NCBI GenBank assembly: GCA_038229295.1
Contig: JBBROO010000004.1
Location: forward strand, 41,733 to 105,732
Length of the DNA stretch: 64,000 bases
Origin: JAJPGZ01 sp038229295
Lineage (GTDB): Bacteria; Verrucomicrobiota; Verrucomicrobiia; Chthoniobacterales; UBA10450
Reading direction: 5' to 3'
Shown: in pieces, positions 1-8,857 of the stretch
Numbering within the stretch: position 1 is the stretch's first letter
Layout of the letters: each line of letters opens with the position of its first letter
The notes under the pieces: model-generated
Told to the model about the DNA's origin: nothing
Seen by the model: the letters and a program-made list of their open reading frames with translations, nothing else
Databases searched by the model: none
Program-made: the position numbers and the translations under genes

Positions 1-1
1 A

Positions 2-97
2 GTTGCCGGCAGCTTGCCGGCAACATTTCGCGCAGCGAACCGTTTTGAATCCGAAGCGTCTCGGCAAGCTGCCGAGACAAACAGGCTGCCAGCCTGT
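2..97. repeat. cluster of three intergenic hairpin repeats
   Basis: Three perfect inverted repeats lie side by side in the space downstream of kbl: arms 2-11/15-24 (GTTGCCGGCA with a 3-nt loop), 58-66/70-78 (GTCTCGGCA with loop AGC) and 81-87/91-97 (ACAGGCT with loop GCC). The 3-nt loops and the common GGC/GCC theme suggest one repeat family (REP-like elements). No U-run follows, so these are not classical terminators, although they could stop exonuclease decay of the kbl transcript. Confidence 0.6.
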
Positions 98-128
98 GCT
101 CCCCAGAATTCAGAATTTCGTGATCGCG

Positions 129-1313
129 CTAGTCCTTCAGCTCTTCGTTAGTCTCCGCGAAAGCTTTAACGGCAAATTCCAAATCTTCGCGCGAATGGGC
201 CGCCGAAACTTGCGTGCGCACGCGCGCGGTGCCGTGCGGCACGACCGGATAGAAAAAGCCGATGACGTAAACGCCTTTCTCGAGCATGCGCGCAGCAAAC
301 CTTTGCGATTTGGCGGCATCGCCGAGCATGATCGGGACAATCGGGTGCGTGCCGGGCTTGATCGTTAGGCCGCGCTCAGTCAGTGCCGCGCGGAAGTATT
401 TGGTGTTCTCTTCGAGCTTGTCGCGCAGCTCGGTGGAAGCGCTCAGCAGTTCCAGTCCCTTGATCGTCGCCGCGACGATGTGCGGTGCGACGCTGTTCGA
501 AAACAAATACGGACGCGAACGCTGTCGCAAAAGATCGACAATCACTCTGCGCGCGCTGGTGAATCCGCCACTGGCGCCGCCGAGTGCTTTGCCCAGCGTG
601 CCGGTGATGATGTCGATCTTGCCGACGACGTCGCGGTATTCATGGGTGCCGCGCCCGGTTTTTCCAAGAAAGCCGGTGGCATGCGCGTCGTCGATCATCG
701 TTAGGGCATTGTATTTGTCAGCAAGATCGACAATCGTTTTCAAGTCCGCGATTGTTCCGTCCATCGAGAAGCAGCCGTCGGTCGCGATGAGCCGAACGCG
801 CGCGCCGCTCGCTTCCTTGAGCTTCGCTTCGAGATCGGCCATGTCGTTATGTTTGTAACGGAAGCGTTGCGCTTTGCAGAGCCGGATGCCGTCGATGATG
901 GAAGCGTGATTGAGTTCGTCGCTGATGATGGCGTCTTTGTCGCTGAGGAGCGTTTCGAACAATCCCCCGTTGGCGTCGAACGCGCTCGGATAAAGAATCG
1001 TGTCTTCGGTGCCGAGAAATTTCGTTAGGGCAGCTTCGAGTTGTTTGTGAATGTCTTGCGTTCCACAAATGAAACGGACACTGGCCATGCCGAAGCCGTG
1101 AGTGTCGAGCGCTTCCTTCGCCGCGGCAATGAGCGCGGGATGATCGGCGAGACCAAGATAATTGTTCGCGCACATATTGAGGACGCGTTGGCCGCCGACG
1201 ATGTCGATCTTGGCGTCCTGCGGACTGGTGATGATGCGCTCGGTTTTGTAGAGCCCCTGCGATTTTATTTCCTCGAGCGTTCTGGCGATTTCTTTCTCGA
1301 ATGAAGCGAGCAT
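129..1313 (-). CDS. kbl: 2-amino-3-ketobutyrate CoA ligase (glycine C-acetyltransferase)
   Basis: PLP enzyme of the alpha-oxoamine synthase family. It cleaves 2-amino-3-oxobutyrate with CoA to glycine and acetyl-CoA, the second step of threonine catabolism after Tdh. The 394-residue length matches E. coli Kbl (398). Visible landmarks are the N-terminal NYLGLADHP substrate motif, the DDAHATGFLG cofactor segment, and the TGTLGKALGG loop with the PLP lysine near residue 240. The partner tdh lies 2.5 kb upstream on the same strand, but two unrelated genes separate them. Four copies of the AAGATCGACA word fall inside this gene, in both orientations. Assignment to Kbl rather than another family member rests on the near-full-length Kbl-like sequence and the nearby tdh. 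Confidence 0.93.
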   Translation of the reverse strand: MLASFEKEIARTLEEIKSQGLYKTERIITSPQDAKIDIVGGQRVLNMCANNYLGLADHPALIAAAKEALDTHGFGMASVRFICGTQDIHKQLEAALTKFLGTEDTILYPSAFDANGGLFETLLSDKDAIISDELNHASIIDGIRLCKAQRFRYKHNDMADLEAKLKEASGARVRLIATDGCFSMDGTIADLKTIVDLADKYNALTMIDDAHATGFLGKTGRGTHEYRDVVGKIDIITGTLGKALGGASGGFTSARRVIVDLLRQRSRPYLFSNSVAPHIVAATIKGLELLSASTELRDKLEENTKYFRAALTERGLTIKPGTHPIVPIMLGDAAKSQRFAARMLEKGVYVIGFFYPVVPHGTARVRTQVSAAHSREDLEFAVKAFAETNEELKD

Positions 1314-1364
1314 TCCCTAGTTTGAGTCAAAGCGCGCGGGATGCAAAATCGGATCAGCCCCAAA

Positions 1365-2972
1365 TCAATCCCGCCATCCGCGCGCGACCAGGACCGGGAC
1401 GTTCTCGGTTGCATCGACACCATTCGCGAGCGGCGAGAAAACTTGGCCGTCGATGGCGTGAGTGCTGAGAAAATCGCCTAACTGAATCGACCAACTGCTG
1501 ATGTAGGCCTGACTGCTCCAGCCAAATTGCGGATCGGGCGCCGGGCGCAATGTTAGATCGACACCGGAAATCGCCGGACGCGCGCCGCCGACAACCCAGA
1601 CTTTATGTTCCGATTGCAACGTCTGCCGAATCGCTTCCTGCACATCGCTCATCGGTTCCTGTTCCAACATTTTCGCTTTAATCAGATCGTAGCGATGAAC
1701 TCGATGGTCGGAAATGTCCGGAACGGTCATCCATCGGGCGAATCCGTGATAATACCAATTGAAGGACACGCCGAAGTACCAGGGATTCACGATGATCAGA
1801 TCGGCGGCGCTCGCGTTCTTCTCCAATTCCTTGGCCACGACATCGATGTTCGTGTCGCGCTGAATAACGGAATGCCAATCTGCCAACGGAAATATCAGCA
1901 GAGCTGTCGCAGCCAAAACGAGTCGGCCGATTCGCAGCCATGTTGTGTGCAAGGCGGCGACGATCAAATCGAGTGCGCCCGCACACGCGCACATGAGCGG
2001 CAGGTAGTACCACGGGCTGGTGGGATAGCGCAGGATTTTTAACATCGCGAAGTAGGCGAAGATCGACATCGCGCCGAAGCCCACCAGAAACGCGATAAGA
2101 TCGACATCGGATGTTGGGTGATCGCGCCAATGCGCGCGAAGTCGCCAGATTGAAAAACCGATGATGATGAAAACAACGAGCGCCCAAATGGGGACCATTA
2201 TCCAAGACGGCTCGCCCAGCGCCGTCGCGAATTTTTGCGCGAGGAAGGTCAACGTGATCGGATATCCGACAACGCGCGACCAATCCGCCGCCGCATAGCT
2301 CAGCCAAACAGGCGCGAACGAAAGCGCCGCGACGGCGGCAAGAGTGGAGGTGACAATTGCGTGTTTGAATCGACTGCGGATGAGAAACACGATTACGGCG
2401 GATGCGGCCATCGCACCGATCAGCGGCACATTGTTGAGGTGAATGTGAATGCTGGCACTCGCCGCGATGAGCACAGCGATAAGATTTCGTTTGCTCGGCT
2501 CGCGCAACGCTCTTGCCGCCAAACCCAGGGTGAGAAGAAACAGTAAGCAACCAAGTCCATATGCGCGCAGAGACGGGCCCGATGTTAAAAAAGTTGCGTT
2601 CAGACCGAGGAGCGAAAGAAAAAGCAACGGTTGCCCGTCGCCAACCCGGCGAGAATTAAACCACGCGACCCCGATGACGCCGAGCGCGATGATGAAGCCT
2701 AACGACCGCAGACCCGCCGCGTTGGTGCCGGCAACTGTCGTGAAAACACGAATGAGTGTTGGGAATAACGGCGGATAGGATTGGTGGACAAAGTTCGCCA
2801 GCATCTCGGCAAACGTCGGCATTTGCGCCAGTTGCACGACGCCGCATTCATCGCGCCAAAGCGCGCCGGCGTGTGTCGCGCGGACGACGAGCAGAAAAAT
2901 CACGACGAGCGAAATCAGAATCGCCACGCCGAGTTCGGCTCTCTTGATCGCGGGAGTGTTCACAGGAACCAA
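1365..2972 (-). CDS. GT39-like multi-pass membrane glycosyltransferase
   Basis: A 535-residue integral membrane protein. One TM helix near residues 15-35 is followed by a periplasmic WRDECGVVQ segment. An acidic DE pair in the first loop is the hallmark of the PMT/ArnT (GT-C, GT39/GT83) fold, in which it binds the polyprenyl-phosphate sugar donor. About nine further hydrophobic segments and a soluble C-terminal region (from about residue 390) follow. The acceptor cannot be inferred. The start is uncertain: TTG at 2972 or GTG at 2963, neither with a convincing Shine-Dalgarno. The gene is inserted between kbl and tdh. Similar genes lie at 30382 and 40052, so the window carries three GT-C enzymes. 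Two AAGATCGACA words sit 28 bp apart (2059, 2097). Confidence 0.7.
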   Translation of the reverse strand: MVPVNTPAIKRAELGVAILISLVVIFLLVVRATHAGALWRDECGVVQLAQMPTFAEMLANFVHQSYPPLFPTLIRVFTTVAGTNAAGLRSLGFIIALGVIGVAWFNSRRVGDGQPLLFLSLLGLNATFLTSGPSLRAYGLGCLLFLLTLGLAARALREPSKRNLIAVLIAASASIHIHLNNVPLIGAMAASAVIVFLIRSRFKHAIVTSTLAAVAALSFAPVWLSYAAADWSRVVGYPITLTFLAQKFATALGEPSWIMVPIWALVVFIIIGFSIWRLRAHWRDHPTSDVDLIAFLVGFGAMSIFAYFAMLKILRYPTSPWYYLPLMCACAGALDLIVAALHTTWLRIGRLVLAATALLIFPLADWHSVIQRDTNIDVVAKELEKNASAADLIIVNPWYFGVSFNWYYHGFARWMTVPDISDHRVHRYDLIKAKMLEQEPMSDVQEAIRQTLQSEHKVWVVGGARPAISGVDLTLRPAPDPQFGWSSQAYISSWSIQLGDFLSTHAIDGQVFSPLANGVDATENVPVLVARGWRD

Positions 2973-3108
2973 ATGTGGTTGTCGATCTTGCGTGTCACGT
3001 CAGGCGCCAGTTGAATACACGATTGCGATCGGCACCGCCGCGAAAAAAGTTTGAAAAATCCTCTTGCGAAGGCTTGTGAATAACTGTTAATAACTCCGGC
3101 GATCTAAA

Positions 3109-3837
3109 TTGAGCCGCGTTCGATTCTCCGAAATCATTCCCGCTGCACTCGCAGTGGTTACGGCAATCTCTCTCTCTAGTTGCGAAACCGGGCCGACTAT
3201 TTCCTCGCGTTCTCTCCCCGCTTACGAGCCGCGAATTGCGAAAAGCGACTTCCAAAATGTGCGCATGACTGCTTACACGCACACCGAAGCGGACCACACG
3301 CAATACGGCGCACGTAACGCGCTCGGGGGAGAATTGCACGCCGCCAGTCCGGCGATTCATCGCGCTGAAAATACTCCCCGCGCCATCGCTGTTTCCGACA
3401 CCGAAGATGTCGATCTTCGACAAGTTGCCTTCACAACATCTGAGACAAGATCGACAACGAAAACTCGCCTAACGAAAACCACGCATAGCGTGAAGCGTGC
3501 AGTCGCCGTGGCCAAGCCGCCCAAGATTGGAAGCGCCGCGGCCGATTGGGGACGCTGGCCTGCCGGCACCACCTTCCGCTTGTTATCGACTGGGCAAATT
3601 TATCGCGTCGATGACTACGGTTGGGCTCTGGCGGGGCGAAACACGATCGACCTCTACATGGCGAACCAACGCGATATGAATTCGTGGGGCACACGGCAGG
3701 AGCCGATCCAGGTTTTGCACTGGGGCGATTCGGACGACAGCCTGCGCCTGCTTGAACCGCACCAGAGCCATCCGCATATCAAGCGGATGATGCTCGAATT
3801 GCAAGGCCGCGACGAAGAAGCGGCCGCGCTGCGCTAG
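3109..3837 (+). CDS. 3D-domain lipoprotein
   Basis: A 242-residue protein with a lipoprotein signal peptide: a hydrophobic stretch ending in a lipobox-like LSSC, with Cys at about residue 25, so it is probably anchored in the outer or inner membrane. The middle (about 45-160) is low-complexity and Lys/Thr-rich. The C-terminal third contains DYGWALAGRNTIDLYM, which matches the double-psi-beta-barrel 3D motif (Asp, Gly and terminal IDLY) of MltA/Rpf-like peptidoglycan-active proteins. Lytic transglycosylase activity is not shown, because the full MltA domain is absent. The start is TTG at 3109, chosen because the signal peptide begins there and no ATG precedes it. Two AAGATCGACA words of opposite orientation lie 28 bp apart (3409 and 3447). 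Confidence 0.65.
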   Translation: MSRVRFSEIIPAALAVVTAISLSSCETGPTISSRSLPAYEPRIAKSDFQNVRMTAYTHTEADHTQYGARNALGGELHAASPAIHRAENTPRAIAVSDTEDVDLRQVAFTTSETRSTTKTRLTKTTHSVKRAVAVAKPPKIGSAAADWGRWPAGTTFRLLSTGQIYRVDDYGWALAGRNTIDLYMANQRDMNSWGTRQEPIQVLHWGDSDDSLRLLEPHQSHPHIKRMMLELQGRDEEAAALR

Positions 3838-3846
3838 TTGTCGATC

Positions 3847-4890
3847 TTAGCGTTCGCTCCAATCGAGCACGATCTTGCCGGAGTTTCCGGATTTCATCAG
3901 CTCGATGCCTTCCTGAAATTTCGTGTAAGGAAAGCGATGTGTGATCAGCGGTGTAATATCGAGACCGGATTGAATCATCGCGGTCATTTTGTACCACGTC
4001 TCGTACATCTCGCGGCCGTAAATCCCTTTCAACGTCAGTGCGCTGAAGACAATTGCGTTCCAATCGACCGCCGCGCTTCCGGGCATGATGCCTAACAAAG
4101 CGATTTTGCCGCCGTGAATCATGTTCGGCAAAATGTCGGCGAATGCTTTTGGGTTGCCCGACATTTCCAGCGCGATGTCGAAGCCTTCTTTCATGTCGAG
4201 CTTGTGCATCGCGTCGGTCAATTTTTCGGTGCGCACATCCAATGCAAGATCGACATGCAGCTTTCGCGCGAGATCGAGACGATACGGATTCACGTCAGTG
4301 ATGACGACGTGACGCGCGCCGGCTTTTTTGCAAATCGGAATCGCCATGCAACCGATCGGCCCCGCGCCCGTGATGAGCACATCTTCGCCCACGAGATCGA
4401 ATGAAAGCGCGGTGTGAACAGCGTTGCCTAACGGATCGAAACACGAAAGAACATCGAGCGGGATGGAGGGATCGGCGTGCCAGACATTCGATTGCGGAAT
4501 GGCGACGAATTCGGCCCACGCGCCGTTTCGATTCACGCCGACGCCTTGTGTGTTCGGACAAAGATGGCGCCGACCGGCCAGACAATTGCGGCAATGCCCG
4601 CACGTGATGTGGCCTTCGCCGGTAACGAGATCGCCTTTAGCGAAACCTTTCACGTGATCGCCGACAAGATCGACAATCCCCACGAACTCATGACCGATGG
4701 TCATCGGCACCGGGATGGTCTTCTGCGACCACGCATCCCAGTTATATATATGGACGTCCGTTCCGCAGATCGACGTTTTCAAAATCCGGATGAGCACGTC
4801 GTCGCCTTCCACTTTTGGAACCGGCACCTCTTCGAGCCAAAGCCCCGGCTCGGCTTTGCTTTTGACGACGGCCTGCATCGTTTTTTGCAT
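3847..4890 (-). CDS. tdh: L-threonine 3-dehydrogenase
   Basis: Zinc-dependent medium-chain dehydrogenase that oxidises L-threonine with NAD+ to 2-amino-3-oxobutyrate, the substrate of Kbl. Features seen: the catalytic-zinc Cys and GHE motif (SICGTDVHIYNWDAW, GHEFVG), the four-Cys structural zinc lobe (CGHCRNCLAGRRHLC), and the nucleotide-binding TGAGPIGCMA. The open frame extends to 4989, but the extra 33 residues are translated intergenic repeat. ATG at 4890 (348 aa) or 4878 (343 aa) fits the family length (E. coli 341). It lies divergent to cdsA across a repeat-rich spacer, in which the promoters must lie. Confidence 0.94.
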   Translation of the reverse strand: MQKTMQAVVKSKAEPGLWLEEVPVPKVEGDDVLIRILKTSICGTDVHIYNWDAWSQKTIPVPMTIGHEFVGIVDLVGDHVKGFAKGDLVTGEGHITCGHCRNCLAGRRHLCPNTQGVGVNRNGAWAEFVAIPQSNVWHADPSIPLDVLSCFDPLGNAVHTALSFDLVGEDVLITGAGPIGCMAIPICKKAGARHVVITDVNPYRLDLARKLHVDLALDVRTEKLTDAMHKLDMKEGFDIALEMSGNPKAFADILPNMIHGGKIALLGIMPGSAAVDWNAIVFSALTLKGIYGREMYETWYKMTAMIQSGLDITPLITHRFPYTKFQEGIELMKSGNSGKIVLDWSER

Positions 4891-4903
4891 GAGAAGAAAT
4901 CTA

Positions 4904-4986
4904 TCCACAGATTTCACAGATTCACACAGATTCGCTGAGAAGAATCTTTGGGAAATTAATCTGCGTAAATCTGCGTAATCTGTGGA
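4904..4986. repeat. CACAGATT-type intergenic repeat with terminal inverted repeat
   Basis: The tdh/cdsA divergent spacer is made of iterated words CACAGATT and AATCTGYG. Its outer arms, TCCACAGATT (4904-4913) and AATCTGTGGA (4977-4986), are a perfect 10-bp inverted repeat around a 63-nt interior. The right arm runs over the upstream GTG start candidate of cdsA, which argues that cdsA really starts at 5021. The element could carry regulatory sites for both flanking genes; none is recognisable. Confidence 0.55.
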
Positions 4987-5935
4987 CAAACTTCTGTCTG
5001 CTCGGGATTATTTGAAACTCATGCCCGCGACGCTCGAGGAAGCTCCGCCCAAACCTGTCACTGCGCGGACGACTTTCATTGCCCGTTTCCTCAGCACGGT
5101 CGTGCTTTGGTCGATCGCGCTCATCATCGCCTTCTCCGGACACGAGCTCGCCTTTTCCGGATTGATCAGCGTCTTCGGAATGATCGCGCTGCTGGAATTT
5201 TACACCATGCTCGACGCGAAAGGTCTGCCGAATTTCAAGATCGTCGGGATGATCTGCGGCGCGGTCATGCTCATCGGCAGTTTTTATTATTTCAGCAAAA
5301 TGGGGCCGGCGCACTCGTACGATTTCGAAATCGCGGTGTTGTTGTTTTTTCTGCTCACGATTTTTACGCGGCAAATGTTCGCGGCGTTGCGTGACGATGA
5401 ACCACTGCAAGCGATGGCTTACACGTTGTTCGGCCTGCTCTACGTGCTCTGGCTTTTTAATTTCATGACCAAGATTGTGTATCTGATCCCGCGTTCGAGC
5501 ACCGGCGTGGTCACCGGCCAATTTTATTGTCTCTATCTCATCGCGGTGACGAAGTTCAGCGATATGGGCGCGTATCTGGTCGGAAGCGTGATCGGCAAAC
5601 ATCAAATGATCCCGCACATCAGCCCGAAAAAAACGTGGGAAGGATTTTGCGGCGCGCTCGCCTTGTCGCTCTTCGCCAGTGTGGGCTTGTACAAATTAAT
5701 GCCCGGGCACTTGTCGATGTTGAATGGCACGCACGCGGTCATTCTTGGATTGTTGTTAGGCTTCGCCGCCGTCATCGGCGATCTCGCCGAATCCATCATC
5801 AAACGCAGCACCGGCGTAAAAGATTCCGGAAATTTTCTGCCCGGTATCGGCGGCATTCTCGATTTGATCGACAGCCTGCTTTTCACCGCACCGCTTTTGT
5901 TTTTCTATCTGCGACTGGTCATTCGCGTGCCTTAG
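4982..5935 (+). CDS. cdsA: phosphatidate cytidylyltransferase (CDP-diglyceride synthase)
   Basis: Integral membrane enzyme making CDP-diacylglycerol from phosphatidate and CTP, the entry to phospholipid headgroup synthesis. The C-terminal third carries the CdsA signature: SPKKTWEG, then GDLAESIIKRSTGVKDSG and LPGIGGILDLIDS, with the conserved Lys and Asp residues that bind Mg-CTP. About seven to eight TM segments are visible. GTG at 4982 gives 317 aa; ATG at 5021 (304 aa) is more likely, because the first 13 codons are translated repeat DNA. It begins the conserved order cdsA-dxr-rseP-ispG. Product CDP-DAG is distinct from the CDP-alcohols used by the phosphotransferases at 33.8 and 35.8 kb. 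Confidence 0.92.
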   Translation: MDKLLSARDYLKLMPATLEEAPPKPVTARTTFIARFLSTVVLWSIALIIAFSGHELAFSGLISVFGMIALLEFYTMLDAKGLPNFKIVGMICGAVMLIGSFYYFSKMGPAHSYDFEIAVLLFFLLTIFTRQMFAALRDDEPLQAMAYTLFGLLYVLWLFNFMTKIVYLIPRSSTGVVTGQFYCLYLIAVTKFSDMGAYLVGSVIGKHQMIPHISPKKTWEGFCGALALSLFASVGLYKLMPGHLSMLNGTHAVILGLLLGFAAVIGDLAESIIKRSTGVKDSGNFLPGIGGILDLIDSLLFTAPLLFFYLRLVIRVP

Positions 5936-6036
5936 GATTTCACACAAAGGACACGAAGGAACGCAACGGTTCACAATGACTACTAAATGAATTTTTGTGC
6001 GACTTGGTGAACCTTTGTGGCCGTTGTGCGAAAGGT
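5936..6036. repeat. CACAAAGGACACGAAGG-type intergenic repeat
   Basis: The cdsA/dxr spacer holds TTTCACACAAAGGACACGAAG (beginning at 5938), with a related CCTTTGTGG-CGTTGTGCG stretch in reverse sense at about 6013-6030, so the spacer is roughly palindromic in content. Words of this kind recur between genes in several soil bacterial genomes (general knowledge). The dxr ribosome-binding site (GAAAGG) lies at its right edge. Confidence 0.45.
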
Positions 6037-6042
6037 TTTTCG

Positions 6043-7194
6043 ATGAAACGTAAACGCGTCGTCTTGTTAGGCGCGACCGGATCGATCGGCGACAGCGCGC
6101 TCAAAGTCGCGCACGATATTCCGGAGCGCATGGAAATCGTCGGCGTCGCTGCGCACAGCAACGCGGAGAAGCTCGCCGCGACCGCGAACAGGACGCGGGC
6201 AAAAGCGGTATGTCTCGTGGACGAACGCAAGATCGACATCTTGGAACGCGCGCTCGAGTACAAACCGAAAATTCTTTCCGGCGAAAAAGGTCTGAGTGAA
6301 ATCGCTCAACTTGACGAAGCGGAAATGGTCCTCATCGCGATTGTCGGCACGGGCGGTTTGCATCCAGCACTGGATGCGATCGATGCCGGGAAAGATCTGG
6401 CGGTCGCGAGTAAGGAAATTCTGGTGATGGCCGGCGAAGCCGTGACCGCAGCCGCGCAGAAACGCGGGGTGAAAATTTTGCCGGTCGATTCCGAACATAA
6501 CGCGATCTTTCAATGTCTCGACGGGCGCACGTCGGAAGTGCGCCGGATTATTTTGACGGCATCGGGCGGGCCGTTTCGGCAAACGCCGGCGAATCAACTT
6601 GTCGATGTTACGGTCGAGCAAGCATTGAAACATCCGACTTGGAACATGGGTCCGAAGGTGACGATCGATTCGGCCACTCTATTTAATAAGGGACTCGAGA
6701 TGATCGAGGCGCATTGGCTTTTCGGCGTGGAGATGAAACGCGTCGAAGTGGTGATTCATCCGCAAAGCATCGTGCATTCGATGGTGGAATTCGCTGACGG
6801 CTCGACGCTGGCGCAATTGAGTTACTCGGACATGTGTTTCCCGATTCAGTACGCCGTGACCTGGCCGGACCGCGTCCCGAATTCATTGCCGCCGCTGGAT
6901 TTTCGAAAAGTGAGTAAGCTGGAATTTGAAATTCCGCGCTACGATGATTTTCCTGCGCTCAATCTGGCGCGTAAAGCCGGCGAAGCGGGCGGCACTTTGC
7001 CCGCTGTGCTGAACGCCGCTAACGAGATCGCGGTGGCGGCATTCTTAGATCGACAAGTACGTTTTCCGCAAATCTGGCAGATCGTCGAGCAAACCATGGA
7101 TCGACATACGAACGTTGCGCACCCCGATCTCGATGCAATATTGCGGGCCGACCAATGGGCGCGCGAGGAAGCGCGCCGGCTCGTCGGGAAGTAA
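6043..7194 (+). CDS. dxr: 1-deoxy-D-xylulose 5-phosphate reductoisomerase
   Basis: NADPH-dependent enzyme converting DXP to 2-C-methyl-D-erythritol 4-phosphate, the committed step of the MEP isoprenoid pathway. Seen: the Rossmann motif GATGSIGDSAL at the N terminus, the metal- and substrate-binding DSEHNAIFQCL, the ASGGPFR loop, and HPTWNMGPKVTIDSATLFNKG. ATG at 6043 (383 aa) is chosen over an upstream GTG at 5995: it is preceded by GAAAGG and gives the family's usual length. The pathway partner ispG lies 1.7 kb downstream. rseP follows after 15 bp, so the two are probably co-transcribed. Confidence 0.96.
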   Translation: MKRKRVVLLGATGSIGDSALKVAHDIPERMEIVGVAAHSNAEKLAATANRTRAKAVCLVDERKIDILERALEYKPKILSGEKGLSEIAQLDEAEMVLIAIVGTGGLHPALDAIDAGKDLAVASKEILVMAGEAVTAAAQKRGVKILPVDSEHNAIFQCLDGRTSEVRRIILTASGGPFRQTPANQLVDVTVEQALKHPTWNMGPKVTIDSATLFNKGLEMIEAHWLFGVEMKRVEVVIHPQSIVHSMVEFADGSTLAQLSYSDMCFPIQYAVTWPDRVPNSLPPLDFRKVSKLEFEIPRYDDFPALNLARKAGEAGGTLPAVLNAANEIAVAAFLDRQVRFPQIWQIVEQTMDRHTNVAHPDLDAILRADQWAREEARRLVGK

Positions 7195-7209
7195 AACACA
7201 GATCCAGTC

Positions 7210-8850
7210 ATGATTGCTCACGTCGCGCGCGTTATCTTCATCCTGCTCGAAGTCCTCCTTCTTTTTAATCTGCTCATCTGCGTGCATGAGATCGGCCACT
7301 TTCTGGCCGCGCGCTGGCGCGGACTCTACATCGAAAAGTTCGGCATCTGGTTCGGCAAACCGATTTGGAAAAAGACAATCAACGGCGTGCAGTATTCGTT
7401 AGGCTCATTGCCGTTCGGCGGATTCGTGGCGCTGCCGCAACTCGCACCGATGGACATCATCGAAGGCAAAGCCGATCTCGACCGCGCCAAGCTCCCGAAA
7501 ATTTCCGCGCTCGATAAAATTATCGTCGCGTTCGCGGGTCCGCTTTTCAGTTTCGGTCTGGCGATTTTGTTTGCCGTGATTATTTGGGCAGTGGGGCGTC
7601 CGGTCAGCGAATCGGAAGCGACAACGATCATCGGTTATGTATTGCCGGATTCACCTGCGGCTGAAGCGGGGCTGAAAGCCGGAGATAAGATTTTCTCGGT
7701 CGATGGTAAACCGGTCACGCGGTTCGGCGGGATGAGCGAAGAGAGTATTTCGTGGCGAATTGTTCGCAGCGAAGGCGAGAAGATTTCGATCTCGATCCAG
7801 CGCGGCGGCGAAACCAAAACCGTCGAAGCGAAGCCGGCGATCCGGGAGACCAAGCCGTGGATGCGCAAAGGATTTCGTGAAATCGGAATTGTCCCGGCCG
7901 AGACGCCGATGATCGCGAAGGTAGAGCCGAACAGTCCGGCAGCGAAAGCGGGGTTGCGGCCTAACGATTTGATCATGTCGATCAACGAGCAGCGGATTTT
8001 TCACATCCTCGGCATTACCGATTTTGTGCGCGATCACGCGAACGAGCCGCTCAGTCTCGGACTCGAGCGTAATGGAACGAAAGCTTCCGCGCCGTTCGAG
8101 CCGGGGAATCAGACGATTGATTATGTTGTGGGCGATGGTCCGGCGGCGCGAGCTGGATTGCAGAAAGGCGATGTGGTGGACGCGGTCGATGGACAGAAGG
8201 CTCGGAGTTCGCTCGCCGTTTCCGATTACATTAAACGCCATGCCGGCCAGCCGATCACGATGTCGATCTTGCGCAAAGGCGAGCGGCGCGACTTGTCTGT
8301 CACGCCGGAAATTCCGCAAGGCGAAAAGGTCGCGCGCATCGGACTACAATGGGAAGACGATTTCGGAATTGTGCTGGACGAGTACGGCAAGATGGCGCTG
8401 AAACATCAGGGACCGGTCGAACAAATCCGCGCCGGTGTGATGTCGATCTTTAACACGGTCGGCGCAGTCGCGTCGCCGAAATCGGACGTGAAACTGCAAC
8501 ACATGAGCGGGCCGGTGATGATGATGCGGATTTACTACATGATGTTCGAGAACAAGGAAGGCTGGCGCATGGCGCTTTGGTTCAGCGTGGTGCTGAATGT
8601 GAATCTGGCGTTGCTGAATCTGTTGCCGATTCCCGTGCTCGACGGCGGACACATTGTGCTCGCACTCATTGAAGCGGTGCGGCGACGGCCGGTGAACATG
8701 CGCGTGCTCGAAGTCGTGCAAACAGCGTGCGCAGTTTTGATCATCGGCTTCATGGTTTACATCGCGTTCTTCGATGTGCAGGACTTGTTTGGCGGCCGGC
8801 GGGAGTCGCCGAGATTTTCACCGAAGTCGGCGCCGGCAAAAGCGAAGTAG
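7210..8850 (+). CDS. rseP: RIP metalloprotease RseP, M50 site-2 protease
   Basis: Inner-membrane zinc protease that cuts transmembrane anti-sigma factors and signal-peptide remnants. HEIGHFLAARW (HExxH) near residue 27 and the C-terminal LLPIPVLDGGHI (third zinc ligand Asp) are both intact. Between them lie periplasmic PDZ domains; I see two to three PDZ-like repeats (ADSPAAEAGLKAGDKI, EPNSPAAKAGLRPNDLI and GPAARAGLQKGDVV). This makes it longer (546 aa) than the two-PDZ E. coli enzyme (450 aa). Two AAGATCGACA words (8261, 8441) both encode MSI. It sits between dxr and ispG; ispG begins 7 bp after its stop. Confidence 0.95.
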   Translation: MIAHVARVIFILLEVLLLFNLLICVHEIGHFLAARWRGLYIEKFGIWFGKPIWKKTINGVQYSLGSLPFGGFVALPQLAPMDIIEGKADLDRAKLPKISALDKIIVAFAGPLFSFGLAILFAVIIWAVGRPVSESEATTIIGYVLPDSPAAEAGLKAGDKIFSVDGKPVTRFGGMSEESISWRIVRSEGEKISISIQRGGETKTVEAKPAIRETKPWMRKGFREIGIVPAETPMIAKVEPNSPAAKAGLRPNDLIMSINEQRIFHILGITDFVRDHANEPLSLGLERNGTKASAPFEPGNQTIDYVVGDGPAARAGLQKGDVVDAVDGQKARSSLAVSDYIKRHAGQPITMSILRKGERRDLSVTPEIPQGEKVARIGLQWEDDFGIVLDEYGKMALKHQGPVEQIRAGVMSIFNTVGAVASPKSDVKLQHMSGPVMMMRIYYMMFENKEGWRMALWFSVVLNVNLALLNLLPIPVLDGGHIVLALIEAVRRRPVNMRVLEVVQTACAVLIIGFMVYIAFFDVQDLFGGRRESPRFSPKSAPAKAK

Positions 8851-8857
8851 CTCGCGC

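Noticed and set aside
3..368. 121-aa plus-strand frame over the kbl 3' end
   Set aside because: It is antisense to kbl, with composition of a shadow frame; its first part is the hairpin repeats.
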